DNA of 64,000 bases, from NCBI GenBank assembly GCA_008694505.1, contig VZDJ01000063.1, positions 6,437,117-6,501,116 of the forward strand, in the 5' to 3' direction. The notes beneath the pieces were generated by a model. The model saw only the letters and a list, made by a program, of their open reading frames with translations, was not told the DNA's origin and ran no database searches. The translations under genes were made by a program, and so were the position numbers. The stretch's first letter is position 1; each line of letters opens with the position of its first letter. This document shows positions 1 through 11,237 of the stretch, one piece after another. Source of the stretch: Cyanoderma ruficeps (taxonomy: Eukaryota > Chordata > Aves > Passeriformes > Timaliidae).

Positions 1-1317
1 CTCTTCTGGCAGTCAAAGCTGTCCTACACCAAGAGCAGCACAAATTCAGCACATCCCACAACCACACCCACAGGGGCTGAGGAGTCAAAGGCTGCAATAG
101 AAGTGGATGCTGCAAAAATATTTCATTTTTAAAATCCTATCTGCAATTTGGTTTGATTTAAATTATTTCCAAAGCCATAATCCCAACTCTTCAGAAATGT
201 TACAAGAAATAATTTTGCTTTTCAATTATCTGGGAAGAAAGCCAGCCTGGCTTAGGAATGATATAATGATGTCGAGAGAAGGGACAACTTTGTCAGAGGC
301 AAGAAAATTTACCTTCAGTTTACCCTTACCTCTAACAAGGTGCTTCTTGCTCAAATCAGAGATTCAGCACTGTGCTGGTTTATGGAGCAGAAAATCATTT
401 TTTTAAAGTGTCTAGGAATGAAATACACTTCTTACAAGTGGAGTTGAGAAAGGAAATGGTGAGCCAGGAATAATCTGAGGTGTTACTATTAATCATTTGC
501 ACAGCAGCACTGTTTGAAATACATTATTTAATGGGACTTCCCTTCAAACAATGACAAAAATTATTTCCAAGACTAACAAAGTTGATGCAGGCAAGATGAT
601 GGGTCTCCTTCCTCAGCTGAGGCAGGACTTAGAGTGAAGCCTTTCAGCCTTGTCCTTCAGGGCACATCTCAAAACACAGACCCTCACAAAATAAGGCTGT
701 TCTAAAGCAGAACTAGGCTGCAAAGGACCCAGGAGTATTTCCCTCCAACATGCTATTGCAAGGCCTGTCTTGAAATGGAAATCAACAGTCCTTTATAGAC
801 ATCCTTCTCTCCCCAGAGGGGTTGATAATCAAGCAGGGCAGGTAAGGCCCCACAAAGCCTCTCACTTCATCAAATCAAACTTCTTTCTCAAAGGATGGCA
901 AGGACACATTCCCTGCCCAGTAAGGACAGAGGACTCATTTTAACAAGCTCACAGCACAGAGCAGAGACAGAAATTTCATTTCCCAGTATTTACAAATCTA
1001 CTCAGTTTTGGAGAATACATAAAAATTGTTTTTTCACTGCATTTAATTCTTCTCCCACCAATCACCATCTATTTCAACTCTCACAAAGCAACCTCAGGTA
1101 TTTTTCTGACTGCAACTGGGAGCATCAGAAATACTAAAACACAAAGCAACCCAGAAAAGTCCTTAGCCAGCTCTGACAAGAGTCAAGCCATATTGTTCAA
1201 TTCCCTTAAATAGCGAAGTCAAAATCTGAAAACAAACAATACAGACTGAAGCTTTCAAGGTGCAGAACAGCAACTCCAGAAGGACCTTTTAGGGTACACA
1301 AAGATATTTTATTCCCT
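1..1317. other. Non-coding stretch, no supported gene
   Basis: This is AT-rich single-copy sequence with no repeat family that I recognise. A minus-strand acceptor-like site (TTTTTGCAG, exon side starting near 114) is followed by a frame that stays open to the window edge, but its translation is not protein-like. Other short acceptor/donor pairs on the minus strand, such as the donor near 329, enclose stop codons. If the minus-strand exon at 1372-1543 is real, this stretch is its downstream intron or 3' region. A minus-strand AATAAA with a GT-rich follow-on lies at about 1300-1313, just past the stop of that reading frame. Confidence 0.4.
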
Positions 1318-1371
1318 TCAATCTGTGTCCGCAGTGAACAAGGCATCTTTTTGCCTCCTGTAGTTTGTTAC

Positions 1372-1543
1372 CTTCTCCCCCAGCACTTCAGTTTTCAAGA
1401 GGGAAGAATCACCCACAGCATCAGTGAGTTCCTCTACAGTATTTTTATCCTTTAGTCCAGCCAAAACACTCTTCACATAAGATCCTTCATCCATCTCTAA
1501 CTTTTCTTGCTAAAAACCTTTCAGAAGTGTTCTTGTCCCCCCG
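1372..1543 (-). CDS. Candidate start-codon exon of an unidentified minus-strand gene
   Basis: On the minus strand a branch-point-like TACTGAC and a T-rich tract ending TTTTAG lead to an exon starting at 1543. A second AG gives an alternative start at 1509. An in-frame TAG precedes an ATG at 1494 in good context (G at -3, G at +4). The frame begins MDEGSYVKSVLAGL and runs 41 codons to GAGAAG|GTAACA, a reasonable donor with the exon ending at 1372 in phase 0. Without splicing the frame continues to a stop at 1318, 58 codons in all. An AATAAA follows directly, so a terminal-exon reading is also possible. The translation is rich in K, E, D, V and L, unlike the Ser/Cys/His-rich chance frames nearby. 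I do not recognise the protein. A plausible model is an untranslated first exon in the 27-kb CpG island spliced over a long intron to this exon, with later exons beyond the window's left edge. Coding status is inferred from sequence only. Confidence 0.4.
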
Positions 1544-3306
1544 CTAAAATAAAAAATATTGTCAGTATTGTCTTGTCACTCCTCTACCCCTGACAGCCTT
1601 CTAAACATCCTCCACTGATTTTCCCTGCAAGCTTTTCCTCACTCTGGGCAAAGCCCTTCCTCTACCTCTCCTCTCATGCCCAACATTCCTTCCCTCCAGG
1701 GTATTGAAAATCCCATATTGCTAAAAACTTCACAGCTGTGCGATTTTCACTGTTTACTGACAGTAAATAATCCAATTACAAACTTCTGGAACCATTTCCA
1801 TTACATGGCATCTACAATGCTAAAGCTCTGGGTAAAGTTTCTGCAGAGCAGACTCCATACTCTGGAACTTTCTCCTTAGCTCTTCCACTGGAGCAGCAAT
1901 TATAATGCCCTCTTGATGTTTCACCAGGAACTTGAGATGACAAGTACTCTTCCCAAGAGCTCCACGGAATCTCTGTCTCAGGATAATAGATGTCATGCCA
2001 GAATAGACGTGGGAGAAAACATTCCACCACCCAGCCAAAGTTTGTGAGTTTAAAATGTCGGGGTCATGAACCAGCCAGGAGCAGAACTGAGCTCATCACA
2101 TTTATCAAGTTCAAAGTATCACCTAAAGCCAGGCATGGGACAAGATGACATTCTGCAGCCATTCCAATAAAACCTTTCCTTCCCAACGAAATCCTGATTT
2201 ACGACCGAGACTGATACTCCAGCCAAGCTTTGAAGTGTGTGAGAGGTGCTTTCTACTACTGAAGATTAAAAGAAAAAAGCAGAGTTAAAACTACTTATCC
2301 TCCAAAGGAGGGTTAACCCCCTTTATTTGCAGCCTAGTAGGAGAAAACAGGAAAAGGCACATCTTACAGCCCAAAATCTTAGAAGGGCAGGGGACAGAAA
2401 TCGATCACTGCCTTTTCCTGGCAATGCATGGTGGTGCAGCCATTGAGGACTCCATGTAAGAAACCACCAGGATAGCAAATGCCACCTCTACGAGCGACAC
2501 AAAGGAGCTGATTCAAGGTGAGGGGGGAAAAAAAGTCCGAAATCTGCAAACGACAGTTTAATTTACTGATCCCCAGAGTTCCAGTCTGTCACTCTTCCTG
2601 CTCCAAATACAATCGCCAAAATGTGATTTCAATAATTTGTAAATACATGTGGAAGCCCTTCCCCATCTGCGGGTTAATTGGTGACTCATTTCACAGCATT
2701 GCTGAAGGATTTGTGCTCTTCCCTTCTCCCTCCTGCTAAATTCATCGCTCCATTCCGCTGTGCCAGTAAGCTTCTCCACGCCAGCACGGGCTCATCTGTT
2801 GCCATAGCAGCCACGAGAAACAGAATGCCACGTTAACAAAAGATTATTCGCCCCCTCCCCCCGTGATTTATTTATATGCAAGTAACCCGCTGAGAGCTGA
2901 CAATACCAATGACTTGTCATTCACACTACAGCAAAAGGGGTTTTTTTACTTTTTTTTTCCACACAAGTGCTACCAAAAATAATTAAAATTCCTCTGAAGG
3001 GGGGAAAAAAATCCTGAACGTTTTAGGATTAAGGAAATGCAGTAGCAGATCCATATAGGATGCTGATTTGGAATTAGAGCTTGGAAGCAAGAGGCTTAAC
3101 ACATACACTGCTCGAACATCCCTCTCCAGAAAGCTTTTCACTATTTTCAACAGCACCATTAGAACTAGTGAGAGGCTCAACCGTGGAGAAAACCTAATTC
3201 CAAGTATTTATATCTAACTAAAAACCTATTGGGAAAAGGACAGCAAGCTAACTAGAGAAAGGCATAAAGCCTTTAGAAAGGTGCCTGTTCCTGATGTGCT
3301 GGTTAC
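1544..3306. other. Putative intronic stretch with open minus-strand segments
   Basis: This is mostly single-copy sequence. Two overlapping 72-codon frames are open on the minus strand at about 1812-2038, and another lies at about 2983-3180. A minus-strand segment near 3076-3200 also translates to a plausible acidic/serine-rich peptide. None has a convincing acceptor and donor, so they are not called as exons. The part at 2830-2960 (C-run, then GTGATTTATTTATATGCAAG) has an enhancer-like look but no proven function. Confidence 0.35.
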
Positions 3307-3343
3307 CTGCACAAGTTGAATTCAGCCGCTCAGATATTAATTC
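3307..3343 (-). CDS. Candidate 37-nt exon, unidentified minus-strand gene
   Basis: On the minus strand the acceptor TTAATTACAG precedes a 37-base segment that ends in a good donor, GTGCAG|GTAACC. One frame is open throughout, reading ELISERLNSTCA plus one base (phase 0 to phase 1). It matches in phase the neighbouring candidate exon at 3597-3648, which ends in phase 0 about 250 bases upstream on the minus strand. The segment is too short for an open frame alone to mean much. It is listed because both splice sites are good and because it pairs with its neighbour. No protein family was recognised. Confidence 0.2.
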
Positions 3344-3596
3344 CTGTAATTAAGTACGTTTATTATGTTTATTTTAAATTATGTATTAATTCATGCTTGA
3401 GTAAAAGCAGCTGTTTACAGATCGTGACAGACCAAGAGTTACAGTGAATTGTATCCTGGTCCAGGTGTCTCTGGTGTCTCAGGAAACAGACTGGACGGTG
3501 GGATCCACCATTCCGCAGCAAAGCTCTTTGTCTGGCCACATCCACGCCTAAATACAGAACCTGGAACAGACTTTTGGTCAAAACATTCCAGGTTAC

Positions 3597-3648
3597 CTCC
3601 AATTCGTTGACTCCCAGGTCTAGAAGATCTGGTATCTCACACACATCT
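3597..3648 (-). CDS. Candidate 52-nt exon, unidentified minus-strand gene
   Basis: A minus-strand TGTTTTAG acceptor (weak pyrimidine tract) precedes 52 bases ending in TTGGAG|GTAACC, a good donor. Only one frame is open across the segment, reading DVCEIPDLLDLGVNELE after one leading base, and it ends in phase 0. The peptide is acidic and leucine-rich and looks like natural protein. Joined to the 3307-3343 candidate it stays in frame. Without splicing the frame continues for a longer but less protein-like stretch to 3369. Function is unknown, and the exon call is an inference from splice-site consensus. Confidence 0.22.
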
Positions 3649-4863
3649 CTAAAACATCTGCAGCCTATGCCAAAGCTTGGAATTTAATGCCAAAATGAGA
3701 AATCCCAGTATTTTCAAGGCGTAATGACCACCTCAGCTGAAAGATCTTATGCTGCCTTTAAGTGGGTTTAGAACTTGAGATATTAAATAAATTGTAAATT
3801 AACCAACACTATAAAAGTAAGAGTGGAACATTAAGAGAAATCAGAGCAGAATACTAAACAATGCTTTAGGTAAATGTATTCCCAGCGTGTGGTTTGTGGC
3901 TCCTAATGGATTACTATAAACATACACACAGTCCTGCACTATTCTGATGCAGTTTTTCCAAAGACAACACGGACTAGAGGCACACCTGCTTTCAGCTCCA
4001 CTAAAAATCCATAAAGATGCATCAGTTTAAGCCAACTGGCCTGTGAAACTCACTAGTTTGGTCTTCTCTTTAGAATGGGAGTAGGAACGGCCCTTCAGAC
4101 ACCTTTAGTTTGCATTAAGTAACTCAGATGTGCCTGGTGCCTCCAGGGCATTGCTGGGAGGCACCAACTCACAATGGCATCACTGAAAGCATCTGTTTCC
4201 TTGGGGTGTCCCTCTGCTCTGCAGATATCCAATGTAAATCAAAGAAAATGAGACACCACCATGCTCAGCTAAATTCCACCTCATTCCCTATCCCTACTCT
4301 CCTTCAAAGACTTTACAATTTAAATGTAAGGGGCAAGTCAGCAATATTGGCTACCAACCTCTATAGCCCAACATCCACCCCAAATTTCTCATTATCCTAT
4401 TTGCTCGATTTATTTTTCCAGCTATCACCTACAAGGTGGTCACTTATAGGAGTCTCATTCCAGGGAGAGCAATGGATTGAAACCTCACTACAGAAAACCT
4501 CTGCATGAGAGACGGGAATATTCCACTTCCTGCTCCACACTAAAGTCATAACTCCAGTTTTATGTATTTTGTGTATGTACTCTGCAAAAGAACAAAATAA
4601 GACACAGCTGAGCAGTCACAATTTAAAAATACTAGGAAATAAACAATTTAAAAACAAACATTACTAAAAGACTTTGCAAAAAAGATTAGTTATATGTGAC
4701 TTCTGCCCCTTAACCACCACAGATTGTTGTTGTTGTTACATCATCTTAAAACTGGAAGCTCCAGCAGTCTGTTAAGCAGCAAAAAATTTAAAGAAGTTTT
4801 ACAACTAAGTAAACGTAACTCAACTTCCTTGAGCTTCTTTATAGAGAGAACATACGTATCTTT

Positions 4864-4892
4864 TATATATATATATGTATGTATGTATATAT
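4864..4892. repeat. (TA)n / (TATG)n microsatellite
   Basis: The sequence shows alternating TA followed by GTAT units (tatatatatatatgtatgta). It is a short compound microsatellite with no associated gene signal. Confidence 0.85.
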
Positions 4893-7016
4893 TAAAGAGT
4901 AGTATTTATACTAAAGAACAAGGAGCTGAGAACCAGAACATCAACTGTCTCATGCTGGGGAGCAATTCTCCAGAAACCTTTCTTTCTCACTGAGCCAGGT
5001 GTAGGTAATTGAGTGCTTGACATCAGTTAAATATCTGTGTTTCAGATAAAAAATAATCCCAAAATGAAATAACACCTGGATAGCCCTTGGCAGACAATGC
5101 CTCAAAGCAAGGATGATGCTGCAAAGTTGAATGCAATTTAAGTATCCGTCTGGGAATAAAGAGAACACTCATTTGCCAGCCCAGAAATTCAATTTTTAGG
5201 CAGGAAAATTCCGATACTTTGCTTATAGTTCCCTTTGGAACATTCTGCAGTTATTACTCTCTCCATTATTTGATTCTAAGTATCAAATATACAACATATG
5301 AATTAAAAAATACTCCCCAAAGAAAATGGGTTTTACCATTGTGTATCTTCTGACAAACCAATTTCCTTAACAGCTCAATTAGATAAAGCCTTTGAAATGC
5401 CAGATGAATTTGGGATGATTAGTTTGCCAATAATCAATGCTTTCATATCTGCTGGAGCTTTTAAAACCCAAAGTGTGCTGTGCAGAATCATAAAAGATGG
5501 GCTGCTGTAAGCTTACGTCTGAAGTAATGCAGAGAAACATTTGATTCCAAGGCCTCCAGGCCCCATTTTCCAAGACACACTTGGTTTTATGAGCAGCTTG
5601 GACCCTGTGCTGAGCATTTCTGACTCTATCGATTGCAGGAAGAGATTCCACACACACACAGAGGGAGGAAAGGGTGTGTGGGAACCTTCATTTGTGGCTG
5701 GAGATCAGGGAGAGAGGACGAACTTCATGCAATAAACAAAAAATGATTGCAAGCCCCAGAATAAACAAATATTCGCAGCTGGAAGAAGCATCTGATCCAA
5801 CCCACAATCCCACCTTTGCCCAAAAGTCAGAGTTTAATTTGATGTCACCAACAGCAGCTGGAGAAAAGCCAAGAAAGAAAGGAAATGTACAGATTTTCTT
5901 TTTCCAATTAATAATTCAAAATTATTTTCTATGACTTCTGTGTGCCCAGTGCTTCGCCATGGTCTTTGAATATAACTGCTCTTAAAACTTTCAGTGGAAG
6001 CAGAAAGCAATGCTAGCTCTTTCATGACAATAATGACAATTCTCTCCTCAATATATATCCTTGTTCTGTTTTTTCTGTAATTGAGGACATCCCTTTGCAT
6101 CACAAACTGCTATCACTGTTTTGCTCTAACATCCATGGAAAACAAATCATAACTACAACATGCTAAACAGAGACAGGTCTCCAAAGTTATTAATTTAAAA
6201 AGTTCTTCATTCTAAAGTATTTGCTGCAAGGCATAAATTATTCTATTTTAAAAGAAGACTTTTAATGCCATGATTTATTCAATGTGACTATAGGGTGAAA
6301 AATTCTGAGTCACGAAAAACATTGAAACAAAGTAGACTATTAAAAGGTCCTTCCAATACACATTTCACTAATTTAATAATCTAATAACCTCAGTAAAACC
6401 TAAAGACACACTCCAGGATGCAGCTCTAAGGAAGAGTGAGTACAATATTCTGGCTCTATTACCCACTTCCATTTGTGCTTGCCAAATGCACAGGGCCAAT
6501 TCCAAACAGCAATACACATAAAGTAGGCTGTTCTCAAAGGAATTCAAAGAGACAAGTATGCTCTTTTGCAATTCAATAACCCACGTTTTCTCACGCTCAA
6601 GTGGTGACCTCCTCTTAAATAGACAAGTCGCTGAAGAGAAGGTGCAGCCAAAATCCAGCGTTTGTCAGACAAAATAATCCATATTTAAAGAGGCAAGACC
6701 AGACAATATAAGCTTCAAAGTTTTGTTCTAATAAAAGGAAAAAGAAGATGGAAAAATGGAACTAGTGTTGTGGCCTGAACTCAAACGGATTTTCAACCTC
6801 TCTTATGAGTAGCAGAAGATCAGCATGTTAGAGTCACTCAAACCTGGCAGGTTTCTGACCTAAACTCTCCCTTATCACTTGAATTACGAGTGTTCAGAGA
6901 TGTATTCCTGCTCACACTGAACCCAAACCACTTTTTTTCTGGTATGTTATCCTGGTGAAGTCATTTCTATATAGTTCAACTACAGAAGTGGCAAAGAACT
7001 ATTAAGTTTCCTATTC

Positions 7017-7039
7017 AAAAAAAAAANAAAAAAAAAAAA
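7017..7039. repeat. Poly-A tract with one unresolved base
   Basis: An A-run contains a single N at 7027, the only ambiguous base I found in the window. It most likely reflects a base-calling problem in the homopolymer and not biology. Confidence 0.9.
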
Positions 7040-8446
7040 GAAGAAATATCTAAATCTTAAAAGGTAATGAAGTGGAATAACCAAGCATGGAGAAAATACC
7101 CTTTTACTCCTGAAAGTACAGAGCAATGGTAGAATTGACAAAACCCAATAATATCCTGGTTTACATCCCATTTCAGCTCAACATATGCTTCAGGTTAAAT
7201 CCACACACTCCCTTGAACCCGTGGGGCTGCGTTGATGGTTCAGCAGTGTTGGAGCACCATCCTAAATCCAGTGCATCTGCATGTTCAATGAGTTGTGGGA
7301 ACGAAGCAAATTGTTGCTGAAATGTTTGGCTTTCTGCACCTCCAGAAGTGTGAAGGCTTGTAAAGTGAGAGGAGCAAAACCCACTCACTGGAAAGCTTTC
7401 CTCTTCCCATGGAGTCAGAGTAGTTCATCCCCAGAGCTGGAAAGGGCTGAGGCTGGAGCACAGGCTGAGCTGGCCAGCTTCTCTTCTGCTGCAGATAAAC
7501 CAGGCAAAGGATTTTTAAAAATGCATTTTTAAAAACAAGAAGGTCAAATTATTTAACTTGGACACTAACTGGTTTATTAGCAAAGAGAAGAAACTGAGAC
7601 AAACTATTTTTAAAAAGTCTTTAAATAAAACCATATGAGGAAGATAGAGCCCTAAAGTCCTGTTTGTATTGAATGCAAAACTTCAGTGAGAGTGAGTTTG
7701 TTTTTTCTTAAATACTGTGACAAACATTGCTCCCCATCCCCTCCATGCATTTTAAAGGTTTCTGAATAATGTATGAATTATACAAAAGAGCTCAATTAAA
7801 GGATTCAAAACACTCATTAAAAAAGGCTACAACTATCCTGTCACAAAATGCAAGTGAATCACCAATGGCTCTACAATAGGAAAACAGGTTGGTTTCAGGT
7901 GTGGTTCATGTTGGCTCAAACATCCTCACAGCCACAAAATTACTCCTTCAGACAGTGAATTAAAAATATCCTTCTTTGATTCAGGTTCATCATTCTAAAT
8001 AACATTCTACAACACATCCTCCTGGTACTTACACAGGAGCCATGAAAACGATGACTGAAGCTGTCACTATCGACACCTGCCTCATCCTTCTCTCTCTCTT
8101 TGTTTAAAGTTGACAAGATCTTACTTAGGAAATTTCAGCGATACACAAAGGCACTGTGCTTCCTAAGGCCACAAGTTACCTGGTAGCTCCTTGAAGCTTT
8201 TAAAGGGAGTAACACAAGAAGGGGAAAAACCACCAAAGCACCATAAGAAAATCAGTCAGAGGCACAGAAAATTAAATAATTTGTTTTTAAAACTACCTTG
8301 AGCCAGGGATTTTTTCCCACTCTATCATTTCAAGCCGTCATGCTCATTTCACTAAGTTCTGCAAACCTCACATCACAAGCCATAATGAATGCTTTCTTCT
8401 CAAAGGAGGAAAAGACATTTAAAAGCAATGTACAGAATTAGTAATC

Positions 8447-8548
8447 CCAAGGTTGTGGCTTCAATCCCTGTATGGACCATTCACTAAGAGCTGGACTTCA
8501 TGACCCCGGTGGGTCCCTTCCAATTCAGAATATTCTGTGATTCTTTGA
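8447..8548 (+). mobile_element. CR1 LINE, 3' end fragment (sense)
   Basis: The segment has CR1 tail wording, 'ttcaatccctgtatgg', then 'agagctggacttcatga', then 'gtgggtcccttccaattc', ending in attctgtgattct, the CR1 terminal octamer. It is severely 5'-truncated (about 100 bp), as is usual for CR1, and lacks coding sequence. It is the only CR1 copy I see in the left 27 kb. Confidence 0.85.
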
Positions 8549-8837
8549 AAAGTGGTGCTTTAACAATTCTACAAAGAAACAACCAATTATCATCAACACC
8601 CAAGAACAGTGAAAATATCCTTTTAAAAATTATCTCCAAAAAGCAGATAGCTATGAAATCTCCTGGAGGGAGATTAAATAGATAAATAAATTGATAAGCA
8701 CTATTTGCAGCATCTCTTGCTTGCCATACCAAAGATTTTTTGGTCCTAACACATCTCCATTTACACTTGGGAGTGTTTTTTCCCAAGACTTCAGGGACTG
8801 GAATTGCCTCTAAAAGTTTTTCCGTGTGTGGCCGTTT

Positions 8838-10350
8838 CATGTTTGCCGAATTTTATTTGCCAACCAGGAGATAGGATTTTGGGAGAAAAAGGAGAAACAG
8901 GCTCAACTTAAAAGTAAACATATAGTTTATTAACACACAGTAAGGAAAAGAAAAAATGAAACTTTCAAAACCCTTCTCCTCCCCCCACAAGTGCTCACTT
9001 TCCTACAAACAACATAGAGACAAAACCTGTGACATTCAGTCAGGTTCACCATTTAAATATAGTCTTTCATCTATTCCTCAGGAGAGGAGTCTCCTGTTCT
9101 CTATGGAATTCTCCCACTGACAACCTAGAAAAGTTCTCTTGTGGGTCGGAACTCTCACAGAAACAGCCGCCCGGGGAAAACCTGTTTCCATGTGGTCTCC
9201 TCCCATTAGCAGTTTCCCAAGCTGCTTATGGGTCATGGAACTCAGGCACCTGGGGCGTCACCTTATAAAGATAAGCAGCTTCAAGGCAAAGGATTTCTCA
9301 TATCAAGGAAGGGAGATGTCTTCTCACTTCTTTCACTGGTACAGGAGCTTCTCATCGCCTTCTCTCTGTTGAGGCATCTCATGGGACCGTACAGTCCATC
9401 ACAAACACCTTTGCTCAAAAATCCACAAATCCTCTCCCCAAATGCATATTTGTCCATGATTTAAAGGACAATAGAGTTCATTTCCATACCTCAAACAAGA
9501 AAGTCCAGCCAGCAGGCAACTCCTTCATCCTTTCTCTAATTAATCCTTTTCTCACTCTCTCCCTCTGACTGTTATGCTAAGTCTTCTCTGTGCTCAATCA
9601 CTTTGTCTGTTCTCTGGGAAGAGCCAGGGCTTTGGAAGTGCCGTCTCCTGGCAGGAAAGGGTTAAAGCTTGCCAAGGCCTGCGGTGGTCACGTGATCGCT
9701 GCCCAGCGGCAGCCAAGACTTTTCAAAAGCCGCGGGAACGGGGGAACAACTCAGGCAGGTCTCAAAGCAAACTCAAGCAGGCAGGTCTCAAAGCAAACTC
9801 AAGCAGGCAGGTCTCAGAGCAGCCCGGCTGATGAAAGGCTCCTTGCCCCCAGCCCTCGGTCTCATTCAGGGCGGGCCCAGCTCGGAGCGGCTGCAGGCTG
9901 CAGGCTCCCCTCCCCTGCTGGGGAAAGGGCCCAGGCCCACGGCCAGGCCTCGGGCCAGCTCCCCCCATAGGGGAGCAGCAGGGTGTTTTACAGCTGCTAA
10001 AAACCGATCGGGTCAAGATGGGGGCACATCATCCCCTCTCCCGGCCTGGGAGTCACCGGGCCAGGCAGGCCTCTCATGAAAGCCCGGGGCCCAGGCAGGC
10101 CAGGCCATCCCACCCCCTCCACAGGAGAGAGCCAGGACCGCCTTACCTCCTTTGAAGAAGGGAAGGAAGAGAGAGAGATCCCAATCTCGCTTCTATCTTT
10201 TAAGGCTGTGTGACCCAGAGGTGTATCCCTGCATGCAACTGGCTGTCTTGGTTGTCAGTTCAAAGGAAGTCACCAATTGCACCTCACCGTCTGTGCTAAA
10301 CCAACGCACCATGCTGACCCCTATTTCAGTACTTGGGAGACCTTAGAACC
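8838..10350 (-). mobile_element. Possible LTR-like insertion, minus orientation
   Basis: This block differs from its surroundings. Its left end is AT-rich with minus-strand AATAAA signals near 8855 and 8930. Its middle (about 9.6-10.15 kb) is GC-richer with extra CpGs, a 26-bp tandem repeat and repeated 'ccaggcaggc' wording. Its right end has a minus-strand TTAAAAGATA box at about 10200, then a consensus donor AAGGAG|GTAAGG ending at 10147. Poly-A signals at one end and promoter-like sequence at the other suggest an endogenous-retrovirus LTR read on the minus strand. I could not find clear terminal TG/CA ends or a target-site duplication, and no retroviral protein is present. Boundaries are approximate. 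An ordinary GC-rich intronic patch or alternative promoter is the other possibility. Confidence 0.35.
9752..9822. repeat. 26-bp tandem repeat, about 2.7 copies
   Basis: The 26-base unit beginning caggcaggtctcaaagcaaa is present exactly twice (9752-9777, 9778-9803), followed by a partial copy with one change (to 9822). It sits inside the LTR-like block. Confidence 0.95.
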
Positions 10351-11177
10351 ACTACACTTTGAGAGACGGTTTCACCAGATGCTGCTGCTTCTTCCTAAAC
10401 GCTGAATAATTTCAAACCCATTTGAACGCAGCAGGAGCACAACTGCAGAAAAGCCACACGGAAATTAAAAGTTAATACTGAACTCAGTGCTGCTGCTGCT
10501 GGCCCAACATGACAGGAGTAGCTGGGACTTATTTCCTGGACTTCTCAGCATGGTCTGGGGTATTGCAAAACCAGAAAGCTCAGGCAGAATTGGGTTAAGG
10601 AGTGACAACATGTGCCAACCTGGGGGGTCAGCAAGAGGCAGTGAGAAGATGATAATCACTCACTGCAGATGACATAATTTGATGGCTCATGGCTTAATAC
10701 CATAACCAAACACTGGAGGAGTGTCAAGCCAGTGGAGGAAAGAGTTAAAATTTAGATTAAGTAATAAACAGAACATTCGTGCTGAACAGACATAAATATG
10801 TTTTTGATCAATAACATTTAAACTGTCAGAAACAGCACAGTTAAAAATTAAAGATTCAACCCCCTCTGCTGTCCCTACAATTCTGTAATTCAGAAGTATT
10901 GCTGATAACATTCAGATGACAGATACCCTCAACAAGTAACTCACCTTGATAGATGTCTGCTCAGCAACACCAATTCTTTAACATCTTTTGTATTTAAAAT
11001 AGTAATTTTACACCACAGAGGTGTCATGGTACAGACCAGGCTTGAACTGTGCAGGGCATGTGCAGGATTGCTGCACCCAAAATACACACTCCCATTTCAT
11101 CACCTATGAAAAGTTCTTCAAAGGACAGTTCTTCAATGGACGGCAGCACAAATCCACTCAAAGTTAACCAGAAGAGG

Positions 11178-11237
11178 TTCAGAGATTTGCACAAGAAATT
11201 TAAAAAATTCAGAGATTTGCACAAGAAATTTAAAAAA
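11178..11237. repeat. Perfect 30-bp tandem duplication
   Basis: Two identical adjacent 30-base units beginning ttcagagatttgcacaagaa (11178-11207 and 11208-11237). It is a local replication-slippage duplication that ends in an A-run. Confidence 0.95.

Larger units (their letters stand above)
3649..8446. other. Long non-coding (putative intronic) stretch
   Basis: AT-rich, mostly unique sequence. Apart from the TA/TATG microsatellite near 4.87 kb and the poly-A with an N near 7.03 kb, I see no recognisable gene, RNA or repeat. Short open frames here are Ser-, Phe- and Cys-rich and lack paired splice sites. The A and C excess on the plus strand fits an intron of a minus-strand gene. Confidence 0.4.

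Noticed and set aside
1812..2038. Two overlapping 72-codon minus-strand frames with protein-like wording
   Set aside because: Both frames are open over the same bases, so at most one can be coding. Neither has a convincing acceptor and donor.
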